Assembly: GCA_036346405.1 (NCBI GenBank) | Contig: CM070567.1 | Coordinates: 42,451,470-42,515,469, forward strand | DNA: 64,000 nucleotides | Direction of reading: 5' to 3' | Source of the DNA: Phyllostachys edulis | Lineage: Eukaryota > Streptophyta > Magnoliopsida > Poales > Poaceae | In this document: positions 44,101-54,420 of the stretch, one piece after another | Layout of the letters: each line of letters begins with the position of its first letter | How positions within the stretch are numbered: the first letter of the stretch is position 1 | Translations under genes and position numbers: made by a program | Notes under the pieces: generated by a model | Told to the model about the DNA's origin: nothing | The model's input: only the letters and a program-made list of their open reading frames with translations | Database searches by the model: none

Positions 44101-46036
44101 CCTTTGCACCGGTCTGACCAAAACGTCAACAAAGAAATCTTTAAACTCTAAAGATCACCCTACACGTGCTTTGCAGGAAAGGCATGAAACCTAGCTCACC
44201 AGAGCAAGATTTTACCGACAAGATGCTCCAACTGGCTCGGGTCAGCAAAGAGTCCTCACTGGATCAACCTACAAACGATGCCCAAATTCACATTATCAGG
44301 TGAATTAAGCACCGAGAGAGATGATCAAGCAAGAGAGCAAGGGATACTTCACTGGGAAGGAAACGGGGTGAAGAGAACTACTTCAGTCAACAATGGTAGA
44401 GCTCCCAAAAGTAGGGTTTAAATAGAGTTGATCCCCTGGAGCACGCGAGAAAACTCTAGAGCTGATGAGGTGGCCAACCGATGCTAAATATCCAAGGAAT
44501 ATTCGTGATCAATCTTGGTAATGCCTCTACTCCTAACAAAGCGCGGTGGCGCATAGGCGAGAGGATGAAGAGAGAGTCGACACTGACGAGCGGGTCCCAA
44601 AGGCAGTCACAGCCACGCACAGCACACGGCAAGCTTCAAGGAACAGCAACCGTTTGATTAGAAGTGAGCGGTTGCGACGAGGATAGGTGTAGAAGAACTA
44701 ACCGGTATCGGTTTATGTAGACCGCACGATCTTGATCTAACGGCTGCTCAAGATCTAGAGATAAGCTCCTAAGAAAGAAGGAGAACCGTAGGATGTAAAT
44801 CCTACGGTCAGATGAGGTTCTGACCTTAAACGCACATGGTTGAGGTGGTACCGTAGATTTTAGATCTAACGGCTACAAGGGAATCTATACTTAAATGCAC
44901 GCGATTTGAAGCGGTACCGTCGGATGGAAATCCGGCGGTCATCACCTTTTTGGTGCTCTACCGATTCAAAAATCAAAAGGCTGGTACAGTTGGATCTAGA
45001 ATTGACGGTTAAGATGGATTCAAGACTCGGGCGGTCCAAACGTCACCGCCCTTCTCAACGGTCCGATTTAAATCCGATGGCTCAGATTCAACGTGACGTT
45101 CGGATGGTCCGAACGTTCACGTTGATCTGGGCAGTTCATTTAGGATCCAACGGTGCCTGATTTTGGAGGTGAGTTAGACGACTAAAATTAATTGCGATGC
45201 CGTAGGATTAAGATCCAACGGTGGATATCACGTGGCACGTTCGGGTGGTCCGAACGGCCCACTAGATCTGGTCCGTCCATTAAGATTTACGGCCACGTGT
45301 CGGAGGCGTGTTAGGTTTTCAAAACCATGGTTGGCTGTGGTTGGATGCGGTCAGATGAGAATCTGATGGTGAGGATTGAGGCTCACGGACGTGTACAGCC
45401 GCACAGCTCTACAAATCCTTTCCCGCTTATGCTTGAAATCGACGGCTCAAGACGCACCATTAGCGTGGCACACGCGAGGACGTGTCGGTGCGGCGGTTGC
45501 ACCGATTTGGACTTCAACTCGATGGATTCAAGTCGCCACTCTGATTACCCGCAGACAGAGTTTGAAGGGGGGAAGTTGACCAAACCAATTTAAACCTTCA
45601 AAAGTTTGACCGGCCTTGTAAAAATAGCAAATAAAGTTGTAAAAATATGAAATTTTGCAGAATTGCTACTGGGATGATATATTCCCCAAATAAATTTTGA
45701 AACCACTGTTTCTCATTTTGAAATACATAAATAATCCATTTAAACCGAATAGGTTTATTTAAAGACAAATATTTTTCTCAGAGCCAAAATAATCTTTAGG
45801 AATTTAACAAAAATTATTTTTAGTCAAGATAATCCATTTAGTCTTTATTAAAAAAAATACTTCCCGGTCTTAATACCAACATTGATTGGTATTTTCTTTT
45901 GAAGCTTCAATCAAGTTTGAGTTTTTTACTAGGAATTGGGGAAGTTAGATTGTAACATAATGCCCAGTTTGCCAAAATGAACAGTGATGCTATGAATAGC
46001 ATCTTATTACTGTTTATTAAAGCTGAGGCTGTTACA
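41108..46036 (-). repeat. 5' LTR of element B (4929 bp)
   Basis: TGTCAGGACCC...GCTGAGGCTGTTACA, next to the PBS and followed by the CAACG duplication. Near-identical to the 3' LTR at 19319-31171 and contains the empty target site of element C. Confidence 0.95.
41505..43003 (-). CDS. Predicted LTR-internal spliced mini-gene, 5' LTR copy (partial)
   Basis: Exon 2 is 43003-42926 (78 nt; FGSSEIVESAIEQ, EPEQEVIYYYQ), GC donor AAG|GCAAGC. Exon 3 is 41566-41505 (62 nt; EDGYLYGMPVSADPGDANE, TGA). Intron 41567-42925, 1359 nt. The frame is open across the junction; the glutamine codon here (CAA) is TAA in the other LTR. This is the most complete copy in the window. Confidence 0.5.
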
Positions 46037-46041
46037 CAACG
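46037..46041. repeat. Target-site duplication of element B, right
   Basis: CAACG, identical to 19314-19318. Both lie in the PMD intron. Confidence 0.93.
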
Positions 46042-46061
46042 CATGTATACCGATTACTCAC

Positions 46062-47577
46062 GCGTGCACGCTGTTGGGCACTGGACGCCTAACTGGTACT
46101 AGAACCTCCTGCCGTAGGCCGAACTGGCGCATCACACGATGTGCCCCGTAGTCCTCGACGAAGACGTCGAAGACAAGCGCCCTACGGGTCAGCCAGTAGT
46201 CCCGGTCTCGTGGGCACAGCGAGGACAGCCCGTGGGGAGCACGGGCAAGTAACTCCTGAGGCGAGTATGGCTCCCAACGAATGTCATCCGCCATGAGCCG
46301 GTCGAACTGCTCCACGAACGGCTCGTACGCCCGTGTCACCTGCACGTGCACGAACTGTACCTGTAAGGAACACAACATATTAGATAGAACGATCACTAAT
46401 ATGAAGAAATTAGTCACAGGAAAGAGTACGTACCCATCGCCGGCACCAAAGAGAGCCCATCGTCGGCCGGTCCACCTCGTCTGTGTTGTACATCTCCAGC
46501 CCGTACGGAGCGCTGTCGTCCAACAGGGGCTGTCCGAGGCTAATGCGCTCGAACGACCACAACTGCAGTAGGAGAGGATACCCCGTGAGGACGGAGTTCG
46601 GTCTCGACCTGAAGCACGCGTCGCACAAGCCGCGATAGGTGGCGGCACGGCCAAACCCACCGATCTGGGGCCTCCCGTCTCGCGATGGTTCTGGCGTCTG
46701 CGATGAGCCTCGCGTCGATGGTGTCGCCGTGGCTGCTGGTGAATAGCACCCAACCAAATAGCCACAACAAGTACGCCTCGAGGTGGCGTGACACCTGCTG
46801 GTCGTCCGCGGTAGGGTCAATCTGCTTGACCTGTGCACAAGGAAAAAGCTAGTTAGACCGTAGTACGGAAAGGAGAGCGCCGCACTACCAATGCGAACAG
46901 CATCGAACACGTACCCCGGAACTGCGACAACCACCGCAAGGGCGGGCCGTGCCTCTGTGCCTCTAGGAAGACGTAGTACCCAGTCGCGACCGCAGGCGAA
47001 GGACTCCCTGAAACCTGGCCAGAAGGTCCTCGCGCCAGTCATCCAGAGACTCCTGTGGGAAGGCGGGCACCTCCCACGATAGGGAGGCCAAGAAGCAGAG
47101 AGACGTCCTACAGGGTAGGGGCCATCTCCCCGAATGGGAGATGGAAAGTGTGAGTCTCCGGTCGCCACCGGTCCACAAGCGCTGTCAGCAAGGAATGGTC
47201 GAACGGGAAGCGTCATGACCGCTCCGGCCTAGCATGGACGTCTCCGTCGTCGTCGACCGCGGGTGCTGCCAGCTCGTCCTCATCCGTGGCTTGCACCATC
47301 CGGGCGATAGGTAGTAGACCGGCAGCGCTGAGCCTGCGAAGCAACAAAAGGTTAGTACAAAAGGTACGTATGGCGAGAAGATAGTGTCGACATATACTAA
47401 CCTCACTGTCCAGCGTGGGTCCAGCCTCCAGGCCACCCGAGGTGTCCGCGTGTGGATCACCCCCAACACAGTCGCGTCGGCAGCGCTCGCAGGATGCGGG
47501 ACACGACGTGACACGCGATGTAACCGGTCGATGCGCTCCTCCAGGAGCCCGAAACTCTAGTTGGATCCGTGAGCCAT
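46062..47577 (-). pseudogene. Plant-mobile-domain gene, 5' half
   Basis: ATG at 47577 (MAHGSN, then TAG three bases on), exon 1 to 47402 with GVIHTRTPRVAWRLDPRWT. A 68 bp GT-AG intron (47334-47401) leads to exon 2: LSAAGLLPIARMVQ, then FDHSLLTALVDRWRPETHTF and LPFGEMAPTL, the diagnostic PMD block. TGA (47215) and TAG replace sense codons. Later exons include LEAYLLWLFGWVLFTSSHG, ATYRGLCDACFRS, LLLQLWSFERI and VTRAYEPFVEQFDRLMADDI. The last ends PVPNSVHA at donor GTGAGT (46061), whose intron received element B. The transposase lies upstream in the same orientation. Confidence 0.8.
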
Positions 47578-47859
47578 ACCTGCAACACAACTTGAAGTTA
47601 GCAAATACGCGGAAATAAAAAATCGAATGCAAAAAATGAGTGCATTTAACTTGCAAACAAATAAATAAAAAAGTACTAGCTAGTAGGATAGTTTTTCAAA
47701 AGTAATGAAAAAGGGATAGTACTACAGCACTTACATAAACATTATGTGCAACATACGATACATGTGTTACGGCATTACGTACATGACATAAAAATTGGGT
47801 AGTACCATAACAGTTACTTGAAAAATACAAAGTACAGATGACAATCTACACTGATTTGC
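47578..47859. other. Spacer between transposase and PMD gene
   Basis: 282 bp, AT-rich, between the transposase stop and the PMD start in the same orientation. No clear TATA box. Confidence 0.4.
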
Positions 47860-50462
47860 CTACTCCTCAGCTGGTGCCTTACATCCTCTGGCTGTGTGGC
47901 CCTCCTGGCCGCAGTGCCCGCAGCGTCTACCCAACGCCCTGGCTTGTGCTTCGTCCATATCATTGGTAATACGACGACTCTACCGACGACCCTTACCACC
48001 CTTCAGCATGTCAATATCCGGAATCCAGATCCTATTTGCAATATCCAAGGTGGCAAAGTTACCCACAACCCTAAAACCCCTAAGCTCGCCAGTCCATGCC
48101 TACACCAACCTCTCCTTCAAGAAGTAGTCGGACACAAAGTTCAAAGGGTCCATAAGACGGTCCAAGATGTCATGAAAGCACATGAGAGCATGGTTTGTGT
48201 AAGAGCTTCGGTTTGTTGCACGTACAGCTAGGTTCGTTCACATGATCTCCAAGGCATACCTCGTGGGTGATAAGAGAACGAGTAGTCCCAAATCCGGCTC
48301 TATCCCGGAGGAGCACGCCAAACGATGTCTATATTGCCCATTATGCATAATCGTGGTGCGATCGACCCTTCTCTGCTTCACCGCATGTATGTCGAATCTT
48401 CGAGCAAGATGGTGTTTGAGGGTTGGTGGCATGAAGTGTGGCATTTGTATGGCTCTCCTCGAAATACCCGACAGTGTCTTTGTAACACCTTCCATGATGG
48501 CGACGAGGGCCGAGAACGAAGGCCCTAAGAACCTGGGGCTTGTACACCTCCGCAAGGTTAGTGGTCATTATACCGTACCTTGCCCCGTTCGTGTCGTGCA
48601 GCAGAGACCACTTGTCCAATGCTCGGCCTCGATCCAGTGAGAGAAGCACTCGATGTTCCTTGAGGTCCTCTGCCTCGGACCAGCAGGTTCAGACTCTAGT
48701 CCCTAGTTCCTCGCGTCCACGTGTTTCCTGCTGTGTTCATCCAGCAGCGCCCATTAGGCTTCAAATTTGTGTTGCTGGTTCTGCATAGCCAGCCTCTTGA
48801 ATAGCTTCACCAAGGGTTGCTTCGGGAACTTCTTGAAGAAGTTGGCCCCCAAGTGGCGAATACACCATCTACTCCTCATATCCGGCCATGGAAACGGCTC
48901 CTCGGGTCTTCTGAAGTGTTTTTATGGCCTTCAAGATCCCGTGGCGATCATGGATCACGCACACACCAGACGAGCTCCAACAACTCCCACCCTCGGATGT
49001 CGGCGAACCACAACCAATCGTCAAATTTCACCTTCGACGAATGCGATGGCTAATGGCGAATTTGATTGTTCCTGGCCAACACCTATGGCGGTAAGGATCG
49101 CCCTTGTATTTCCGGGCCAAAAGGTCCGTCAATCGATATCACGGGCAGATATGCCTAAAAGCCTCGATCGCGAGGACCAAGGCTACGAAGGCCCTATGCA
49201 ATATCAAAAACCTTATGGAACTTTAGATGGCATGTCCTTTACAAGAGTGTATGTGCCCGGTTTCTCTCCGCAGCACCCCAAGCATACGAGGAAGGTTGTC
49301 GACGCCTCAAAAGATCCAAACCGCTTTTCCAAAGCCTTCGCTGCACGCCACGCCTTCGCCAGAGGCTGATCTTGTACTTGAATTTCTTCTTAATAGCCAC
49401 CATAATGTGCTTGGCCTCCACATCCTTCTTCTCCACTATCTCTCCATACATCAAACTCGCTATGAAGGTCGATGTTAGGTTACGATGTTCCGCACAAAAC
49501 ACCGCTGAGCATGCAGAGTGTGGCTCCACCTTCGAGACAATCCAAATGAGTCTCATACTTGGTCTATGTGCGGCACTCGCCATGTACAACCGGCTCGCCG
49601 CACTTGATGGTGTATCGCTTCCTCGCTAGATTTGACGACCAAACGTCTGCTGTATAGACATAGCCCACGGCTTTTAATGGCATCCCGCAAGGATGTCTTA
49701 TCGACAAACATTGAGTGCAATCAACCTCCGTGGCATGGTACTCCCACGGCGATTCGTGCTCGCTATGCGCACATAGACCCTCAACGCCAAATCTGCTCCA
49801 TTCCCGGATGGGAGCTCCGCCTCATCGGAATCGTCCTCGCTGCCTTCTTGTAAAGCTTCCTCTTCAGCCAAGGCCATCCGGTCATCGCTATCCATTTGAC
49901 GCAATATGTAATCATTATGCTCTCCTTCATCAGCCTGTCCTCTAGGCTCACCATGCGGTGACCGATCTTCCTCTCCTGTATCTACCGCGTCGGGCTCATC
50001 ACAAGCAACATCCTCTGAACTCTTCGTAACACAGCCCTTCGGGTCCTCTTCTTCACCTACATGCTGGGCACCCGAGCTGCTCCCACCACCCGGATGATAT
50101 CTGGCGGGGGGGCCCTGCACATCTTCTTTTGGGCATGGTTGCACAAGTATCACACACTCATATCCGCGGCGCAGACATCCTTGTATAAAGCCCTTCCACA
50201 TAGCTGTGCGTGTCAATCTTCTCAACTCCCATTTGATGTTCATGGGAGACCGGCTCCAAAGCCCTTGTATGTCCACGCTGCACACCTCAGGGTTCAAAGA
50301 GAAGCTGCGGGTGAGCCAATGCATCACATCTTCGATTCGTGCATTCTCGCCGTCCGGGTGTACAAGAGTGGCTTGCCAAAAACTGCTCAAATCAACACCG
50401 CACGGACCTTCACGAACGGTGCCAACACCGTAATGCACTTTCAATGTAGTGGGTACAGACAT
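47860..50462 (-). pseudogene. MURA-type MULE transposase
   Basis: DDE transposase that would excise and insert the element. N-terminal part (50462-49698) is open for 254 codons: MSVPTTLKVHYGVGTV, MWKGFIQGCLRRG, then an acidic linker. The MuDR DNA-binding region follows: KVEPHSACSAVFCAEHRNLT...DVEAKHIMVAIKKKFKYKISL (about 49555-49360). Catalytic core remnants include FRHICPVISIDG-like sequence (about 49140-49190), FVEGE and VIHDRHGILK (about 48950). C-terminal: NGARYGIMTTNLAEVY (about 48530-48585), a SWIM-like stretch before PLNFVSDYFLKE, and a final zinc knuckle CGHCGQEGHTARGC (about 47885-47930). Many stops and frameshifts. Confidence 0.8.
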
Positions 50463-51267
50463 GACTTATTGTATGGCTGCAAATATTTCCAACATTGCAA
50501 CTAGTCAGATCGCAACGCACGACATGCAAGTACTGCTACATTGTAATTTACATTTCTAAGGCCCTTCACCTATCGTCGACAACTACACGACAAAGATGAT
50601 CAAGACGCCATTCATTACCTAGGTAGAGGCCACAATGAACGTCAAAGACAATATTTAGATTCAACCTCAAAACCGAGCTATTCCATAGCAGGCATTATTC
50701 GATTCGGACGCTAACTTGCAATCCGAAATGCTATAGGTGGCATTCCAGTCTTCTATAGAGCTATACCTATTACCTAAGTCAATTAGTTCATACTAATTAA
50801 CTTCTACTAATAAGTTTATACAAATAATTCATCCTCCTTATGCGCTCGGTCACGCTTTATTCACCCAATAATAGTCGGCCACGCATGCACCCACACAACT
50901 ACAATACTTCTCACAAACAACACTAATACTCCCTCACAGACTATTTTTTTCTCTAACTAAAGTTCCTTATCGCGGCTACTTACATACAAATCAACAACAT
51001 TACGATTTTCTACTTTTTTCTCTAACTAAAATTTCATAGGAGTGCTACTTATACTACAATTTGAACTAAATAAACTATTTACCTACTACAAAATATACAC
51101 TACAAAATAAAACAAACTTACCTCGCAGTCCAATTTTTCCTCCTCTCCTCTTCTCCCTCTCCCTCTCTTTTTTCCTCTCCTCTCCCTCTATTTCTTCCTC
51201 TCCTCACGCGCAGCCCTCAAATGTTTTCTCTCTCTGCGTCGGTTGGCCGGGGGGACCGCGCAGTTGT
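50463..51267. other. Transposase leader/5' intron region
   Basis: No protein content. Minus strand contains a purine-rich tract (51135-51215) just after the TATA box, probably the transcript leader, then AT-rich sequence likely to be a 5' UTR intron. Confidence 0.4.
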
Positions 51268-51275
51268 TTATATAG
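51268..51275 (-). promoter_or_regulatory. TATA box of the MULE transposase
   Basis: Minus strand CCTATATAAACAAC, immediately inside the right subterminal palindrome array and about 800 nt upstream of the transposase ATG. Confidence 0.55.
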
Positions 51276-51279
51276 GCAT

Positions 51280-51450
51280 TCCAGTCGCCGAACCATTTGG
51301 CGACTAGAGTCCTATCGCCTAACCGCTATGATCAAGACACGACGCCTCAACGGTTCGGCGCTGCGATGTAAATGCCCGAACGGTTGAACGATCGACTCTA
51401 GTCGCCTAATCATAGAGCGATCGATCCAAATACCAATCGTTAGGCTTACG
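51280..51450. repeat. Right subterminal array of short imperfect palindromes
   Basis: About six units, e.g. AGTCGCCGAACCATTTGGCGACT (arms 9 nt), ATCGCCTAACCGCTATGATC, GACGCCTCAACGGTTCGGCG. Mirrors 13474-13640. Confidence 0.65.
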
Positions 51451-51537
51451 CATTTATTATTTCGTAAAAAAAATAACACAGGAATATTTTTGTAATTTCG
51501 AATAAAAAATAGATTATTTAAAAAAATTCTTTAATTA
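51395..51537 (-). repeat. Right terminal inverted repeat of the MULE
   Basis: Reverse complement of 13389-13532 with few differences; ends in CTTTAATTA. Outside it lie further TTAATTAG repeats whose relation to the true end is unresolved. Confidence 0.75.
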
Positions 51538-52259
51538 GTGGCTAATTAGGGGCTTAATTAGTGGGTTAATCGGTGGGGTTAATTGGTTAAAGGGCTAGCA
51601 CATGGTGGCACTACGTTGGCTGTTTTAGGGGCTTAATTAGGGATTAATTAGTTAGGGTTAAGTTAGTTAGGTTATTTTATTTTATTTTTAGGCTAAAATT
51701 TGGAGAAATTTTAAAATATAGCACATGAGTTTAAAAAATTACGAATTTTTTTGTGGAGCCTCCTGACACCGTGTACTTGATTGTGTAAATTTTCTGTAAT
51801 TTTATTCATTCAGAATTGTTATCGCTATTTTGTATAAGTGTCATGTTCGTATGAATCAATAAACGTAGAAAATAAGCTCAAAAAATTGTGAATTTTATTT
51901 TGAAGGGTCCTCACGTAGTGGACTTGATTGTGTAATATTTCGCCAATTTTATATGTGTTCTAGTATTGTCTCAAAAATTTATGATTTAGGTCGCGAAAAT
52001 TTCGATTTTAGGTTTCTTGATTTCATGCGAAGAATGTATAAAAAAAGCTACATTGCAACTCCATTGGAGATGTCGATATACAATATAGCGCTGGAGTACA
52101 CACGTAACAACCAAAATACGCGTACAAATATAGCAAAACAAAATATGAATACAAATATACCCAAACATAATCGCATAACACGGGATATACCAAAGTCTAG
52201 ATAAGCTTGTGCATGAACCGGGATGAAGGAGGAGGGGTATTATCACATGTAACTCGATC
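51538..52259. other. AT-rich flank of the MULE
   Basis: Contains clustered TTAATTAG/GGGCTTAATTAG motifs (51538-51680) and AT-rich sequence. No supported gene. A short piece at 52197-52220 (TAGATAAGCTTGTGCATGAACC) repeats part of the foldback arm that follows. Confidence 0.45.
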
Positions 52260-52561
52260 AAATAGGATACTCTTTGTTTATTTATCGATTTAGTGTGGAT
52301 GATGTTCTTTAATACTGTATTATACGACATACTAGATAAGGTTGTGCATGAACCAGCCGAGGGAAATACGTGGCATGCAGATCATATAACAATGTACCGT
52401 AACCTCCGACTCGTGTGCATTTCGAAGGCTACGGTACATCGTTATATGATCTGCACGTCACGCATTTCCCTCGGTTGGTTCATGCACAATCTTATCTAGC
52501 ATGTCGTACAATACAGATCATCCACGACAAACTGATAATTTGACAAAAAAGTGTCCTATTT
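52260..52561. repeat. 302 bp foldback (long inverted repeat)
   Basis: Arms of about 135 bp: left begins AAATAGGATACTC, right ends GTGTCCTATTT. Inner arms TAGATAAGGTTGTGCATGAACC and GGTTCATGCACAATCTTATCTA, ending at GTACCGTAAC / GCTACGGTAC around a loop of about 24 nt. Probably a MITE-like element; transcripts would fold into a long hairpin. Confidence 0.8.
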
Positions 52562-52629
52562 AACAATGTGTGCTACTAGTCTCCGCGGTGCCATATCGAG
52601 TGCCCCTTATCTCGGAGCTACCCACAGTG

Positions 52630-52762
52630 GCAGTGAGTGTACAAGTTGTTCATGTCCTACGCTTTCATGATGTAAATGGATCGTACAGTAAGAAATATAA
52701 CAATGATGCAAATTGTATATAACTCACGTCTTGGATACGGAGTGCAGTCGGTCGGCCTGATA
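52630..52762 (-). pseudogene. Relic of the GRF-gene exon-intron unit outside the MULE
   Basis: Diverged copy of the 200 bp unit at 14455-15020, same orientation: minus strand CGTATCCAAGAC then GTGAGTTATA donor, TTTACATCATGAAAGCGTAGG (acceptor CAG changed to TAG) and GACATGAACAACTTG. Upstream a TATAAATA lies at about 52834. Suggests another, mostly lost, copy of the GRF gene. Confidence 0.55.
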
Positions 52763-53044
52763 CGCTTTGAGCAAAAGAACGAGAATCGAAACGCAATTGA
52801 GATGAGTGAAGAGCGAGTGCCAGAGTTCGATATTTATAGCCGAGCGGAGAAGGAGTCGCGGCGTTGGCGCTGGGAATTCCGTAAGCATTAGCGTCGGAAT
52901 TTCTGGACGAGGCAACAAATGTGCGGAGGAGGGAGGAGGGACGGTGGAAAAGATGGCCACCGCGAGGTTTTTTAATTCTTCGTAGAACAGTCTGGGTGCG
53001 TGACTGATTGCATACACAAGAACAAGTAGTGTATATACCCTATC

Positions 53045-53179
53045 CTACTGTGGTGGTTGGGAGTGGAATCTAGCGTCGGCCGAGCCGGCCGTTGTCGCTA
53101 CAGCATTGATGGCAGCTGCGCCATTCGCCAGCCTGGTGCTGCTACCGTCACCCCTACTAGAGCTCCCCAATGTAGCCAT
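53045..53179 (-). CDS. Short ORF, possible 5' exon of a lost gene
   Basis: 44 codons, MATLGSSSRGDGSSTRLANG then AAAINAVATTAGSADARF. Alanine/serine/glycine-rich, as at the start of many grass proteins. A G/A-rich minus-strand leader (53475-53600) lies upstream. I do not recognise the protein; it may be a gene fragment left by transposition. Confidence 0.25.
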   Translation of the reverse strand: MATLGSSSRGDGSSTRLANGAAAINAVATTAGSADARFHSQPPQ

Positions 53180-54420
53180 TTCCGATTGAACCTATAGTTG
53201 CTTCCGATCACATTCTACGTAGCCCAAGCAAGATTTCCCTTACAGATCTGAGGATCCTACCTGAGTTCCTGGAAAAGAAATTACAAGCAGTCAGGATCCA
53301 AAATAGTTAATTACAGTACGGAAGGGAGAAGATCTCCTGAAAAAAGGTACAGGGTGCATAAGAATCCACAGGGATAAGCTGCAAAAATTGCAGAGATCAT
53401 ACAAGAACAAAGAGTAAAGAGGTTACTGAACAGTAGAGTAGCTCGAAATCAGAAATTAACACCAAATTTCCTGATTAAACTCCCTGCTCCCCTCCCCTCC
53501 CCTCGAGAGCTCGCCGTCGGTTCCTCTCCTCTCCTCGAACCCACCCGCGCCTCCTCCGTGGCTTGTAGGTGATCCGCCAACTAGCTAGAAACGTCTCCTC
53601 CCACCTCAATTTCTCTATTTTTTTTTGGGTTTTGCTGCTGTGTCGAATCGAACTAATATGCGTCGTTCGTTCAATTTGCTCGCCTTGTGTGCTCGCTTTT
53701 TCTCTGAGCGAATAGATCTGGATCAGCTTTGGAGGGAAGGAGGCGAGTAGAGGGCTTCGGTTACTTCCATTTTTTGCTAGTATAGGCAAACCAAGGTGCA
53801 ATTTGTATTGGTATGACGCCAAATTTAGAATAGTGAAAAATTCTACGTAGCTTTAAGATAACTACTCTCTTGCTTATAGCAAGCTACTTCAGTTTACTGT
53901 ATTTAGGAATCTAGCTGTGAATATTTGGTTTCCTAATTTGATTACTATGATTTTTACTACTACTACTACGGTTGGATTAAATGATGCTTACTTGACAACC
54001 TCATCTAATGATTTTCGCCTGTATTGAGTCTGTGTAATTGGTCAATTGGATCAGATGTTTTGCACGGGGACTAAAGGTGGCTTTTGACAGCATGAGTTGA
54101 ATCAGAAATGAATATAGATCCTCGAAATGGTATTTTGATTGGCAGTTTTTTGGAGCTGTGGAGGATTATTTTTGTCCAGCTTCACTACCTTTGCACCTCC
54201 TTTGAGATAGCGGTATGCTGCTTCCACCTATGCCTTACTTATTTTCCTTCGTACACTACGCAGTTTATGTAATATGTAGTTTTGAATGCTTGTGTAATGT
54301 TCTGTTTTCGGATGAGTAATAGTGTTTACTATTTCGATTTTCGATTTTCGTTCGTATTTCAAATTAGCAATTATTTTCAAAATCTTCTAGCTTCTTTAAG
54401 CTCGGGTTTGTGTTTCAAAT
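53180..54420. other. No supported gene
   Basis: Minus-strand leader-like GA-rich part at 53475-53600, then AT-rich sequence with no ORF content or repeat structure that I can name. Confidence 0.4.

Larger units (their letters stand above)
19319..46036 (-). mobile_element. Ty3/gypsy chromovirus-like element B, with two nested insertions
   Basis: Complete minus-strand element: 5' LTR 41108-46036, PBS 41092-41103, ORF0 40081-40894, gag-pol 39747-31390, PPT 31172-31190, 3' LTR 19319-31171. It is flanked by the perfect 5 bp duplication CAACG. Net length without its own insertions is about 15.9 kb. Element C (22205-29153) sits in the 3' LTR and solo LTR D (33103-36970) in RNase H. The Tekay/Del-like assignment rests on domain order, a C-terminal chromodomain and 4.9 kb LTRs. 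It landed in an intron of the MULE's PMD gene. Confidence 0.93.
13389..51537. mobile_element. Mutator-like element (MULE) with transposase, PMD and GRF genes
   Basis: Inverted repeats at 13389-13532 and 51395-51537 face each other. Inside them lie a MURA-type transposase (47860-50462, minus), a plant-mobile-domain gene (47577-46062 continuing 19260-17983, minus) and three GRF zinc-finger genes (17097-17545 minus, 16160-16764 plus, 14410-15494 minus). Removing the retrotransposon block at 19319-46036 leaves about 11.4 kb. The PMD exons on either side of that block continue one another, which shows the two halves were contiguous. All genes carry stops or frameshifts. I could not define the outermost bases or the 9 bp TSD expected of a MULE. 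Confidence 0.65.

Noticed and set aside
48242..50504. Plus-strand ORFs of 70-200 codons
   Set aside because: Opposite strand carries recognisable MULE transposase motifs; the plus frames show none.
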